NCBI GenBank assembly: GCA_000803105.1
Contig: JTDA01000020.1
Span: 1-59,181, forward strand
Direction of reading: 5' to 3'
DNA: 59,181 nt
Origin: Coprobacter secundus
GTDB taxonomy: Bacteria; Bacteroidota; Bacteroidia; Bacteroidales; Coprobacteraceae
Both the position numbers and the translations under genes were made by a program. Below are positions 27,139 through 36,128 of the stretch, in pieces (the first letter of the stretch is position 1; every line of letters starts with the position of its first letter). The notes under the pieces are model-generated. The model was not told where the DNA came from. It ran no database searches and was given only the letters and a program-made list of their open reading frames with translations.

Positions 27139-27182
27139 ATTGAAAATAAGGAATATTTTTTCGTATATTCCTTATTTTCAAT
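27139..27182. repeat. 18-bp perfect inverted repeat between DUF2721 and the CDGSH gene
   Basis: ATTGAAAATAAGGAATAT (27139-27156) is followed by an 8-base loop and its exact reverse complement (27165-27182). It starts 10 bases beyond the CDGSH stop on the minus strand and may act as its terminator, although no T-run follows on either strand. Confidence 0.7.
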
Positions 27183-27191
27183 TTGTAACAG

Positions 27192-27947
27192 TTACCATTC
27201 TTTATCAGTATCTGCAAAAGGTATTCCATCCCTAAATTCCATAGATGCGTGTGTTCCATCACAAAATGGTTTGTTAGAGGATTGTCCACATCGGCATAAA
27301 GTTACTCGGTTCCTTATTTCATAACTTGTACCATCGGCACTTTCGATGCGGATACCTCCTTTTACCCAAATAGGACCACTTACTTTTATTCCTGGATCCT
27401 CAATAATTCCGATAGAGGGTTCGAAAGGTGGTTCAAAAACTTTTTCTTTGTCCCATAACACTAAACGCCCGGCAGGACAATGACCGGCTTCATGACGTAT
27501 AATCTCTTTTTCTTCTTCGGTTTTGGCTTCTTGAACTAAATTCCATATACGTCCGTAGGCATCACAAAAACGAGCGAAAGCACAATACTTTTCATTATCG
27601 GCCAAAATCATAGTAGGACCTTCAAATTCTTCAGCGTCTTCTAACAAAGGGCGTTTGTTATTAGTCTCTGTGGGGTTCCAATGAGCATGTTCGTGGGAAC
27701 CATCACAAAAAGGGTTGTGTTTTGATTCGCCACATCGACATAAAGCTGTATGAGCAGGGTCTGGTGTGAAATGTTTTCCTTTACGATAAACCCAAGAAGA
27801 ACCCTCTTCGTTAGGCAAAATGATTTCTTGGTCAATAGGCGGATTTCCATATACAAGATAAGGCCCGTCAGACGTAACTTTAATATAGTAAGATTCTGGA
27901 GCCATATTAGATCCAGTTTCTACTTTTATTTTTTTTGCTTTAGCCAT
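27192..27947 (-). CDS. Double CDGSH iron-sulfur protein with central Fer4_19 domain
   Basis: 251 residues. Two CDGSH [2Fe-2S] motifs: CRCGESKHNPFCDGSH (about 69-84) and CRCGQSSNKPFCDGTH near the C-terminus. Between them lies a divergent mono-cluster domain with CAFARFCDAYGRIW and AGHCPAGRLVLWD, resembling the Fer4_19 type. It is presumably cytoplasmic and redox active or involved in iron-sulfur handling; no partner is fixed by context. Upstream, 66 bases away on the same strand, is an MBL-fold hydrolase. Confidence 0.87.
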   Translation of the reverse strand: MAKAKKIKVETGSNMAPESYYIKVTSDGPYLVYGNPPIDQEIILPNEEGSSWVYRKGKHFTPDPAHTALCRCGESKHNPFCDGSHEHAHWNPTETNNKRPLLEDAEEFEGPTMILADNEKYCAFARFCDAYGRIWNLVQEAKTEEEKEIIRHEAGHCPAGRLVLWDKEKVFEPPFEPSIGIIEDPGIKVSGPIWVKGGIRIESADGTSYEIRNRVTLCRCGQSSNKPFCDGTHASMEFRDGIPFADTDKEW

Positions 27948-28013
27948 AATTTAAAAATATTAAGGAGTAACTGATTATGACTAAAACAAGTATTCTAAAA
28001 GATTAGTTCAATG

Positions 28014-28772
28014 TCAAACCTTAATAATAAGCCCATCATACGCAAACTGGACATTGAGAGGCAATTGTCTTGATTCAACTTCATGTAATCCCATTTGATG
28101 GCTCATATGTGTTAGATATGCATTTTTGGGGGCAATACGTTCTATTACTTGTAATGCAGATTTCAGATTTTGATGAGATATATGCTCCGTATGTCGTAAA
28201 GCGTTGATTATAAGCACATCTAAATCTTTGAGCTTATTATACTCACTTTCGGGAAGGGTCAACATATCTGTAATATAGGCTGCTCTCCCGATTCTAAAAC
28301 CTAAAACAGGCAGTTTGAAATGCATAGCTCTAATAGGGATAATAGGAATTCCCTGTATTTCAAATGGCTCAGTATCTATTTCTATTAATTGAAGGTCTGG
28401 TATACCGGGATATCGTTTATCTGAAAAGCAATAAGGAAGTCTTGTCCTTATTGCACCGGCGACTTCTGGTTCCAAATAAATGGGAACAGGAAAGTGTGCA
28501 CAATATGGTCTTAAGTCATCTATGCCGCCAGTGTGGTCATAATGGGCATGGGTAATAAGTACAGCATCTATACTCTCTATGCCTGAACGTAACATTTGCT
28601 GGCGAAAATCAGGGCCACAATCAATAAGTATATTTTTATTGTCAACAGAAAATAGTACTGATGCTCGCAGCCGATTGTCCTTTATATTTAAAGAAGTACA
28701 AACTTCACATTTACAACCAATTTGAGGAACTCCGGTAGATGTGCCAGTTCCCAAAAATTCTATTTGCATCAT
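28014..28772 (-). CDS. MBL-fold metal-dependent hydrolase (PhnP/RNase Z-like)
   Basis: 252 residues. The N-terminus IEFLGTGTSTGVPQIGCKCEVC is typical of the PhnP-like branch, with two close cysteines that may bind a structural zinc. The metal motif is H75-A-H77-Y-D79-H80, followed by TGGIDDLRPY and a later HMSHQMG. PhnP is a cyclic phosphodiesterase; the true substrate here is unknown. It starts 21 bases after murB, so it belongs to the same operon. Two ATGs in a row leave the start uncertain by one codon. Confidence 0.85.
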   Translation of the reverse strand: MMQIEFLGTGTSTGVPQIGCKCEVCTSLNIKDNRLRASVLFSVDNKNILIDCGPDFRQQMLRSGIESIDAVLITHAHYDHTGGIDDLRPYCAHFPVPIYLEPEVAGAIRTRLPYCFSDKRYPGIPDLQLIEIDTEPFEIQGIPIIPIRAMHFKLPVLGFRIGRAAYITDMLTLPESEYNKLKDLDVLIINALRHTEHISHQNLKSALQVIERIAPKNAYLTHMSHQMGLHEVESRQLPLNVQFAYDGLIIKV

Positions 28773-28792
28773 TTTTTACCTCAAAATCATTT

Positions 28793-29803
28793 TTAAATAA
28801 AATTTACCTCAGGGTAAATAGTTATATCATAAGTGTCTTTTACCGATTTTTGTATTTGTTGAGAAAGTTCGATAACGTCTTTCGGAGTCGCATCATTTTT
28901 ATTTATAAGGACCAAACTTTGTTTATCGTATACAGCAGCACCACCATGTTCTTTTCCTTTCCAACCACATCGGTCTATCATCCATCCAGCTGGTACTTTC
29001 ACATGCTTATCATCTATAGGATAATGGGGCATATCGAGATACTTCTCTTGGAGTTTTTTATATTGTTTCAAAGAAATTATAGGATTCATAAAAAAGCTTC
29101 CTGCATTACCGAAAGTATTAGGGTCCGGAAGTTTACTTTCACGAATAGTCATTACAGCTTCTCTTATATTTTGCAAGGTTATAGTATCATAATTAGAAAG
29201 GGCCTCTTTTAGATTTCCATAAGAGAGATTGAAAACAGGATTCTTTCTTACCCGATACTCAACTGATGTGACAATATATTTTCCCTTCAGTTCTTTCTTG
29301 AAAACACTTTCTCTATAATTGTATTTACAATCCATGTTTTTGAATGTTCGCTCGTGCCCTGTTGCAATTTCTATGGTATTGACATTTTCAATAATATCTT
29401 TTACTTCGGCACCGTAAGCTCCTATATTTTGTACAGCACTAGCTCCTACCTCTCCAGGAATCATGGACAGATTTTCTGTCCCTCCCCAATTATTATTTAC
29501 ACAATATTTGACGAAGTCATCCCAAATCATTCCGGAACCAACTTTTAATAAAATACTATCATCTTTTTCTTCTAAAATATCAATGTATTGTATACCAGAA
29601 TGTAAAATAACTCCATTATAATCTTGTATAAAAAGCAAATTGCTCCCTCCTCCAATATGCAGAAACGAATGTTTTTGCAATAAATCCTCTTTCAAAATTT
29701 TTTTTAATTCTTCAATAGATTCATATTCAATATACCAACGAGATTTAATTGGCAAATGGAATGTATGATGAGCTTGTAATGAGTAATTTTCTTTGATAAT
29801 CAT
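28793..29803 (-). CDS. murB: UDP-N-acetylenolpyruvoylglucosamine reductase
   Basis: Reduces UDP-GlcNAc-enolpyruvate to UDP-MurNAc with NADPH and FAD, an essential cytoplasmic step of peptidoglycan synthesis. 336 residues, type I MurB length. Signatures: FLHIGGGSNLLF (FAD binding), SMIPGEVGASAVQNIGAYG, KYNYRESVFK (catalytic Tyr region), GSFFMNPI (catalytic Ser) and a C-terminal YPEVNFI with the catalytic Glu. It follows the BamE-like gene by 29 bases. Confidence 0.96.
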   Translation of the reverse strand: MIIKENYSLQAHHTFHLPIKSRWYIEYESIEELKKILKEDLLQKHSFLHIGGGSNLLFIQDYNGVILHSGIQYIDILEEKDDSILLKVGSGMIWDDFVKYCVNNNWGGTENLSMIPGEVGASAVQNIGAYGAEVKDIIENVNTIEIATGHERTFKNMDCKYNYRESVFKKELKGKYIVTSVEYRVRKNPVFNLSYGNLKEALSNYDTITLQNIREAVMTIRESKLPDPNTFGNAGSFFMNPIISLKQYKKLQEKYLDMPHYPIDDKHVKVPAGWMIDRCGWKGKEHGGAAVYDKQSLVLINKNDATPKDVIELSQQIQKSVKDTYDITIYPEVNFI

Positions 29804-29832
29804 TGTGCATTTATAATATTGGTTTGTATTTA

Positions 29833-30774
29833 TTATTGTCTGAAACTCGTTAGCAGTCCATCTTCAAAAAACAAGTAAGCTCCGGTATTATAGAACCATT
29901 GTTCTTTTAATCCCTCATATGTAGGAATCCTTTTTACCTCATTAGGACGGCCCAGCGATAATCGGCACTCTTCTTTTGTCATACCTTTAGATACCTTACC
30001 AGAAGTTATTCTTGACCAATTTTCATCGTTGATAGTCTTGTATTTATCTCGAGGATTATCAAAAGTAAATAGTCGATCAAAAGAGATAAATTGTCCTATA
30101 TTTGCATCAGGAGACAAAGTACCAAACACACGGCCTTCTTTACCAATATCGTCTACAAATTGGAATTGTATAGGCAAAATATTATTTCCAGGCAATACAT
30201 CTATTATGGTCACAGGAATATATTTACGGCCTTCTATCTCATAACCTTTATTATTATACCAAATTGAGGTACGTATGTACAATTTTTTTCCAGATAACAG
30301 TTCTCTAGCTTTTTCTAATACAGATAATTGCACGAGGTCTGGTAATAAAGGTTTATATGAAGTTTTATTTATATCATCTTTACTTTTACCGGTTTCGAAT
30401 CTATATTTAATTCCTTCACAGTCAAAAATGAGATTAACATATGATTTGTATCCCAAAATAGACTCTTCCGTCATTCCTTCAAACGTGAATATTTTATTTT
30501 TAAAGGACTGGTTCGGATTATCCAATGGTGTTTCCGGATGTAGCAGAACGCTTAAATCATCACTCAAATAGACAAATTTATCCCCTTGCTTCCATTGAGT
30601 ACAACTTTGAGAAGTAAAGTTTTTTTCCATAAAAAGGAATTCTTTGCTTGTCAAATCATCTGGATTGTCTTTTTTTTTGCGCCGGACCACAGATGCTGCG
30701 TCAAGATAGCATGTAGAGAATAAGAAAATAAATGTAAATAAATATACTGTGTGATACTTTTTAGTTTTTATCAT
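29833..30774 (-). CDS. Secreted protein with C-terminal BamE/SmpA-like domain
   Basis: 313 residues, otherwise unrecognised. An N-terminal signal peptide (YLFTFIFLFSTCYLDAAS) could be type I or, with FSTC, a lipobox. The body is rich in beta-strand-like sequence. The last 60 residues (KVSKGMTKEECRLSLGRP then EQWFYNTGAYLFFEDGLLTSF) resemble the SmpA/BamE fold, where KGMT.EEv...LG.P is the hallmark. An envelope location is inferred. It heads the transcript with murB and the MBL gene and has a good -7 box. Confidence 0.7.
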   Translation of the reverse strand: MIKTKKYHTVYLFTFIFLFSTCYLDAASVVRRKKKDNPDDLTSKEFLFMEKNFTSQSCTQWKQGDKFVYLSDDLSVLLHPETPLDNPNQSFKNKIFTFEGMTEESILGYKSYVNLIFDCEGIKYRFETGKSKDDINKTSYKPLLPDLVQLSVLEKARELLSGKKLYIRTSIWYNNKGYEIEGRKYIPVTIIDVLPGNNILPIQFQFVDDIGKEGRVFGTLSPDANIGQFISFDRLFTFDNPRDKYKTINDENWSRITSGKVSKGMTKEECRLSLGRPNEVKRIPTYEGLKEQWFYNTGAYLFFEDGLLTSFRQ

Positions 30775-30817
30775 ATTCTTACTGTATATAGCTTTTTGTT
30801 ATATGATATTCAATCTT

Positions 30818-30825
30818 CAAATATA
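30818..30825 (-). promoter_or_regulatory. -7 box for the BamE-like-murB-MBL transcript
   Basis: The minus strand reads TATATTTG, a match to TAnnTTTG, 44 bases before the ATG at 30774. Confidence 0.5.
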
Positions 30826-30911
30826 CTAAGAATGATGTAAATCTTGCATAAAGATTTATTAAATCGTGTTTTTTGAAATAGAGAAAAATCAAAAACTTTC
30901 AGTTATTTGTA

Positions 30912-30919
30912 TATCTTTG
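30912..30919 (+). promoter_or_regulatory. -7 box of the biotin operon
   Basis: TATCTTTG, a perfect TAnnTTTG box, lies 20 bases before ATG 30939 of the small leading gene. No further promoter is evident before bioB. Confidence 0.55.
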
Positions 30920-30938
30920 TATTACTATTTTCAGAAAA

Positions 30939-31310
30939 ATGATACAGAAGTTTTCTATTACATCCGATTATATTCGATTTCGGCGTTGGAGCCGGAATCG
31001 TTATGCTGCATTTTACAGTTTAGGTCGCTGTGTGAATATAGGAACATTATCTAAAAGTGTTATAGAGGCATCTCTCCGCAAGCAAGGACTTTTCTCATTG
31101 TACTATACCAATAGAGAATATTCGACCTTTTTAATTGGATCAGAAGTCGATTTGGAAGAGTCGGATATAGGCTCATGGGAGAAAGAATATTTACTCATTT
31201 TGCTGGAGAATATTTCGGCAAAAAGGGACAACTGTGTAAAATTTAATTTGCATTTAATTACCAAATCCGGGACAGATATAATTATATCTATTCCGGATTT
31301 TTATTTATAA
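30939..31310 (+). CDS. Small unknown protein leading the biotin operon
   Basis: 123 residues, not recognised as a known family. The N-terminal block FRRWSRNRYAAFYSLGRCVN followed by IGTLSKSVIEASL resembles a motif I recall at the N-terminus of several Bacteroidales small proteins and TonB-linked receptors (from memory, not checked). No signal peptide or membrane helix is clear. The second half is acidic and ends in a beta-rich tail. It has the promoter just upstream, and bioB begins 14 bases after its stop, so it is very likely the first gene of the biotin transcript. A role in biotin regulation or uptake is only a guess. Confidence 0.7.
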   Translation: MIQKFSITSDYIRFRRWSRNRYAAFYSLGRCVNIGTLSKSVIEASLRKQGLFSLYYTNREYSTFLIGSEVDLEESDIGSWEKEYLLILLENISAKRDNCVKFNLHLITKSGTDIIISIPDFYL

Positions 31311-31323
31311 AAACTATACCAAT

Positions 31324-32280
31324 ATGGTGTCACAGATTAAAAAGAAAATTTTGGCAGGAGGACAAATTGAGTTTTCCGAAGCATTAAGATTAGTCAGGAT
31401 AGAAAATAAAGAGTTACTGTATGAAGCCGCAGAAGAAATAACTCATTTTTTTCATACGGAAAAATTTGATACTTGTTCTATTATCAATGCTCGTTCTGGC
31501 CGTTGTCCTGAAGATTGTAAATGGTGTGCACAATCGGTACATTACCAAACAAATATAAAAGTTTATGATTTGGTATCTCCGGAGGTGTCACTTGAACAGG
31601 CTTTATGGAACCAGAAAAAAGGAGTGAAACGTTTTTCTTTGGTTACTAGTGGACGACGAGTTACAGGAAATTCAATGTCTGAGATTTGTAAAATATATAA
31701 TTTACTATCAAAGAAAACCGACATGCTTTTATGTGCATCTTTGGGATTATTGTCAAAAGAAAACTTGTCTGCATTGAAGGCATCTGGTGTCAGTCGATAC
31801 CATTGCAATCTTGAGACAGCTCCATCTTATTTTGGGAAATTATGTTCAACACATACCCAGAAGGAAAAAATAAAAACGATAAGAGATGCTCAAGAAATTG
31901 GATTGGAGATTTGTTCGGGTGGAATTATAGGAATGGGTGAATCGATGGAACAGCGCATAGAACTAGCTTTCAAACTAAAAGAATTAAATGTATGTTCTAT
32001 TCCTATTAATGTACTGCAACCTATATCAGGCACTCCACTTGAAAATATTTGTGGTCTTTCGGATGATGAAATATTGACAACAATAGCTATATTCAGGTTT
32101 ATCCATCCCAAATCTTATTTGCGCTTTGCCGGAGGACGTGCCCAAATTTCTGAAAGTGCACAGTTGAGAGCCCTGAAAATAGGCATTAACGCTGCTATTG
32201 TCGGAGACATGTTGACTACTGTAAGTTCTAAAATCGACGAAGATTATAAACTTATTAAGAAAGCTGGATATGAATTATAA
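31324..32280 (+). CDS. bioB: Biotin synthase
   Basis: Radical SAM enzyme that inserts sulfur into dethiobiotin. 318 residues. The SAM-binding [4Fe-4S] ligands are C61, C65 and C68 (GRCPEDCKWCAQS). The [2Fe-2S] ligands lie in LLCASLG, YHCNLETAP and EICSGGIIGMGE, with the conserved Arg in LRFAGGRAQ. NVLQPISGTPLE is also typical. It overlaps bioA by 11 bases. Confidence 0.96.
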   Translation: MVSQIKKKILAGGQIEFSEALRLVRIENKELLYEAAEEITHFFHTEKFDTCSIINARSGRCPEDCKWCAQSVHYQTNIKVYDLVSPEVSLEQALWNQKKGVKRFSLVTSGRRVTGNSMSEICKIYNLLSKKTDMLLCASLGLLSKENLSALKASGVSRYHCNLETAPSYFGKLCSTHTQKEKIKTIRDAQEIGLEICSGGIIGMGESMEQRIELAFKLKELNVCSIPINVLQPISGTPLENICGLSDDEILTTIAIFRFIHPKSYLRFAGGRAQISESAQLRALKIGINAAIVGDMLTTVSSKIDEDYKLIKKAGYEL

Positions 32281-33565
32281 ACTGGATATAGACGATTTAT
32301 ACTTATTTGATCAAGAGCATTTATGGCATCCTTATACTTCCACAGTCAATCCTTTACCTGTATATGAAGTAGAAAGTGCAAACAATGTATATTTGAATTT
32401 AAAAGATGGGAGAAAACTAATTGATGGTATGTCATCTTGGTGGGCTGCTATTCACGGTTATAATCATCCCAGGCTTAATCACGCCGTAAATGAACAGCTT
32501 AAAAAGATGTCTCATGTTATGTTTGGAGGAATTACTCATCGTCCAGCAGTGGAGTTGGGACGTCTGCTATTGAGAATTGTGCCTGAAAACTTAAAGAAAA
32601 TTTTTTATTGTGATTCAGGGTCAGTTTCAGTGGAGGTTGCGCTCAAAATGGCGGTACAATATTGGTATGCAAAAGGATTTTCTGAAAAATGTAACTTCGT
32701 TACAATTCGTTCGGGCTACCATGGCGATACGTGGAATGCTATGTCTGTTTGTGATCCGGTAACGGGTATGCATTCTATATTTGGAAATACCCTACCTAAG
32801 CGTTATTTTATACCTTCCCCCTCATGTCGTTATTATGATGAGTGGGAGGATTCTTGTATGGAACCGTTGGAAAAATGTCTGGTTCAAAACTCCAATAAAA
32901 TAGCTGCATTCATTTTGGAACCAGTAGTACAAGGCGCCGGCGGTATGAATTTTTATCATCCTCGTTTCCTTACTGAAGCGCTCCGTTTATGTAAAGAGCA
33001 TGATGTATTACTGATTCTTGACGAGATAGCAACAGGATTTGGACGAACAGGCAAATTGTTTGCTTGCGAACATGCCAATATCTATCCAGATATTATGTGC
33101 ATAGGAAAGGCTCTGACTGGAGGATATATGACTATGGCTGCTACGTTAGCAACAGATGATGTCGCAATGACTCTATCAACGGGAATGCCTGGAGTATTCA
33201 TGCATGGGCCTACTTTTATGGGCAATCCTTTGGCTTGTGCAGTAGCCAAAGAGTCTGTGTCTCTCCTACTCGAAGAGAATTGGAAAAACAAAGTACACTG
33301 GATAGAACAACGGCTAATGCAATCATTAGCTCCAGCAAGGGAGTATCCTCAAGTTGCTGATGTTAGAGTTTTAGGAGCTATCGGTGTAATAGAAATGAAA
33401 AATACTGTAGATATGGCAACTATCCAAAAACAATTTGTCGATTCCGGCATCTGGGTACGACCATTCGGAAAATTGGTATATGTAATGCCTCCTTTCATTA
33501 TCAAAGAGGAACAGCTTGATATTCTTATATCTGCGTTATTATACGTCATTAAACAACAAAAATAG
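32270..33565 (+). CDS. bioA: Adenosylmethionine-8-amino-7-oxononanoate aminotransferase
   Basis: PLP enzyme converting KAPA to DAPA with SAM as amino donor. 431 residues. HLWHPYTS and GMSSWWAAIHGYNHP are BioA signatures. The PLP lysine is K280 (CIGKALTGG), with the cofactor Asp in LLILDEIATGFGRTG (D251). The start is in the end of bioB, so the two are translationally coupled. Confidence 0.96.
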   Translation: MNYKLDIDDLYLFDQEHLWHPYTSTVNPLPVYEVESANNVYLNLKDGRKLIDGMSSWWAAIHGYNHPRLNHAVNEQLKKMSHVMFGGITHRPAVELGRLLLRIVPENLKKIFYCDSGSVSVEVALKMAVQYWYAKGFSEKCNFVTIRSGYHGDTWNAMSVCDPVTGMHSIFGNTLPKRYFIPSPSCRYYDEWEDSCMEPLEKCLVQNSNKIAAFILEPVVQGAGGMNFYHPRFLTEALRLCKEHDVLLILDEIATGFGRTGKLFACEHANIYPDIMCIGKALTGGYMTMAATLATDDVAMTLSTGMPGVFMHGPTFMGNPLACAVAKESVSLLLEENWKNKVHWIEQRLMQSLAPAREYPQVADVRVLGAIGVIEMKNTVDMATIQKQFVDSGIWVRPFGKLVYVMPPFIIKEEQLDILISALLYVIKQQK

Positions 33566-33566
33566 G

Positions 33567-34736
33567 ATGAAAAATATTTTTCAGAATCAATTATCTACTA
33601 TCATTCTTAATGGAAATTATCGTACACTTTCTACTCTTGTACATAAAAAAAATAAAATTCATTATGAAAACCGGTGGTTACTGAATTTATCTTCGAATGA
33701 TTATTTAGGTTTGGCATCCAATATTGAGTTAAGAAACGAATTTTTAGAAGGACTGACAGCTGAACATTTTATAGCGGGTTCTTCGTCTTCTCGTTTATTG
33801 ACGGGCAATTATGATATTTATAATCGATTAGAAAGCCGTTTGGCAGAATTGTACGAATCAGAATCTGCATTGGTTTTCAATAGTGGTTATCATGCAAATA
33901 CAGGAATATTGCCAGCTGTCACGACACGTAAGTCACTTATATTGGCAGATAAATTGGTTCATGCCAGTTTAATCGATGGAATTCGCCTATCTGATGCACA
34001 GTGTATTCGATACAGACATAACGACTATGCACAATTAGAACAAATATTGGATACGAAAGCATCTCATTTTGATATAGTTATTATAGTTACTGAAAGTATT
34101 TTTAGTATGGATGGTGATGAAGCGGAACTCACTCGTTTGGTAGAAATAAAAAATAATTATCAGAATGTTATGCTTTATGTTGATGAGGCTCATGCTGTTG
34201 GAGTACGGGGAAAACAGGGATTGGGGTGCTGTGAAGAACAGGGCATTATCCCCAAGATAGATTTTTTAGTGGGAACTTTTGGAAAAGCTTTTGCATCAAT
34301 GGGAGCTTATGTAATTTGTACTCGTAGATGTCGGGATTTTCTTATAAATACAATGCGTACTCTCATTTTTACGACAGCTTTACCGCCTGTGAATTTGGAA
34401 TGGACACTATTTATACTAAATAAAGCGATTCTAATGTCTGATAAGAGAATGCATTTACATAAAATCAGCCAAATGTTATACTCCCCATTGAATCGTTTAA
34501 ATGGAAAACAACACCAAAGTTGCAGCCATATAGTTCCTTATATAGTTGGAGCCTCTGAACGAGCAAGCCATCTGGCTAAAGAGATACAAAAGGCAGGGTT
34601 TTATGTATTGCCGATACGTCCGCCAACTGTACCTTTGGGAACAGCACGATTACGTATTTCTCTTACTGCAGATTGTACTTTACAAGATGTAAAAGAGTTG
34701 TTATCTATAATCATGAAAGAAGATAAATCGAAATGA
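33567..34736 (+). CDS. bioF: 8-amino-7-oxononanoate synthase
   Basis: PLP enzyme joining pimeloyl-ACP and alanine. 389 residues from ATG 33567, one base past the bioA stop; an upstream in-frame codon (33516) lies inside bioA and adds an unconserved tail. Signatures: LSSNDYLGLA, GSSSSRLLTGN, DEAHAVGVRG and the PLP lysine K240 (GTFGKAFASMGAY). It overlaps bioG by 4 bases. Confidence 0.95.
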   Translation: MKNIFQNQLSTIILNGNYRTLSTLVHKKNKIHYENRWLLNLSSNDYLGLASNIELRNEFLEGLTAEHFIAGSSSSRLLTGNYDIYNRLESRLAELYESESALVFNSGYHANTGILPAVTTRKSLILADKLVHASLIDGIRLSDAQCIRYRHNDYAQLEQILDTKASHFDIVIIVTESIFSMDGDEAELTRLVEIKNNYQNVMLYVDEAHAVGVRGKQGLGCCEEQGIIPKIDFLVGTFGKAFASMGAYVICTRRCRDFLINTMRTLIFTTALPPVNLEWTLFILNKAILMSDKRMHLHKISQMLYSPLNRLNGKQHQSCSHIVPYIVGASERASHLAKEIQKAGFYVLPIRPPTVPLGTARLRISLTADCTLQDVKELLSIIMKEDKSK

Positions 34737-35389
34737 AGTATTATTTTCTTAAACATAATAACGAGAGTCATTTGTTATTGTTCTTTGCCGGTTGGGGAAT
34801 GGATTATCACGTCTTTCCTGAATTAGAAGAGTTCAACGGTGATGTATGCATCTGTTATGATTATACAGAAATGAATTTTGATGAAGGCTTATTTGTCGAA
34901 TATAATCATATAAAGTTAGTTGGTTGGTCGATGGGTGTTTGGGTTGCATCTTTTTTATTACAACATAAGAGTTTAAAATTTGAAAAAAAAATAGCGATAA
35001 ACGGTACTCTTTATCCGATTGATTACAATAAAGGGTTGATTCCGGAAATCTATGATGCAACGTTGTGTCTTTTGACGGAAAAATCCTTATTGAAGTTTTA
35101 TCGTCGTATGTGCAATGGAAAAGATTTATTGGCTCTCTTTATGGAACATAAGCCTCAAAGGAATCTAGATAGTGTCAAAAGAGAATTGATGATAATAGGA
35201 AAAATAGCTCTGTCCTCTCCTACTCCGATATTTAATTGGGATGAAATTTTCATCGGTGATAAAGATCTGATATTTACAACTGCTAACCAAAAGAATGCTT
35301 GGAATGGACAAGCCTGTTACAATGTCATTCCGGCATCTCATTACATTAATTTCAATTTTATATTAAGAGATGAAGAAGAGTATAAATAA
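34733..35389 (+). CDS. bioG: Pimeloyl-ACP methyl ester esterase BioG (DUF452)
   Basis: Alpha/beta hydrolase that frees the pimeloyl chain from its methyl ester, doing the job of E. coli BioH. 218 residues. The nucleophile is S66 in GWSMGVW, with LLLFFAGWGMDYHVF near the start as the oxyanion-side loop and a late His (ASHYINF). DUF452 members next to bioC are BioG. It overlaps bioF by 4 bases and bioC by 20. Confidence 0.9.
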   Translation: MKYYFLKHNNESHLLLFFAGWGMDYHVFPELEEFNGDVCICYDYTEMNFDEGLFVEYNHIKLVGWSMGVWVASFLLQHKSLKFEKKIAINGTLYPIDYNKGLIPEIYDATLCLLTEKSLLKFYRRMCNGKDLLALFMEHKPQRNLDSVKRELMIIGKIALSSPTPIFNWDEIFIGDKDLIFTTANQKNAWNGQACYNVIPASHYINFNFILRDEEEYK

Positions 35390-36128
35390 AGAAAAGATAA
35401 AAAATGCATTTACTCAGTCATTTATCTCATACGATGAGGAATCTTATGCTCAACGAACAATAATAAATCATTTATTAAACGCCCTTATTCGCACCCAAGG
35501 TAGCTGTTTTCCATATGTACTTGAGATTGGTTGTGGAACAGGTTTATTGACCCGAGAACTTTGTCGATTATTCCATCCTATAAAATTTGTTGTTAATGAT
35601 CTTTGTGATGTATTTTTCAACTCTTTGTGGGAAGATAGTGTGATATTTGTTCCGGGAGACGCAGAGCAATTGAATTTTGATGGTAAATACGACCTGATTA
35701 TAAGCAGTTCTACCATACAGTGGTTTGAAGACATAGAATCTTTTTTAAGAAAAATAGAAAAAAATTTGTCTGAAAACGGGATAATAGCTATATCTACATT
35801 TGGTTCGGACAATTTAAAGGAAATAAAAACACTTACAAATAGAGGATTGTCTTATTATTCCTTTGAAAGATGGATTTCTATTATTTCTGAAATATTTGAT
35901 ATGATAACTATTTCTCAAGAATTTGTACCTCTTTTTTTTGAAACTCCAATAGAAGTATTGAAACATTTAAAAAAAACAGGAGTTAATGGACTGAATGAAA
36001 ATCCTTTATCTCCAAGTCAGGTTGTATCGTTTTGTAAAGATTATAAAAAACAATATATGTCGGAAAACGGTCTAATACTGACATATCATCCGATATATAT
36101 TATAGCACGAAAAAAAAGACGAATATGA
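35370..36128 (+). CDS. bioC: Malonyl-ACP O-methyltransferase
   Basis: SAM-dependent enzyme that methylates malonyl-ACP so the fatty-acid machinery can extend it to pimeloyl-ACP. 252 residues. Starts INKEKIKNAFTQSFISYDE, typical of BioC, with the SAM loop VLEIGCGTGLLTREL and LIISSSTIQWFEDIESFL. The start overlaps the end of bioG in the +1 frame by 20 bases. From memory, some Bacteroides have BioG and BioC fused; here they are separate but tightly coupled. Confidence 0.93.
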   Translation: MKKSINKEKIKNAFTQSFISYDEESYAQRTIINHLLNALIRTQGSCFPYVLEIGCGTGLLTRELCRLFHPIKFVVNDLCDVFFNSLWEDSVIFVPGDAEQLNFDGKYDLIISSSTIQWFEDIESFLRKIEKNLSENGIIAISTFGSDNLKEIKTLTNRGLSYYSFERWISIISEIFDMITISQEFVPLFFETPIEVLKHLKKTGVNGLNENPLSPSQVVSFCKDYKKQYMSENGLILTYHPIYIIARKKRRI

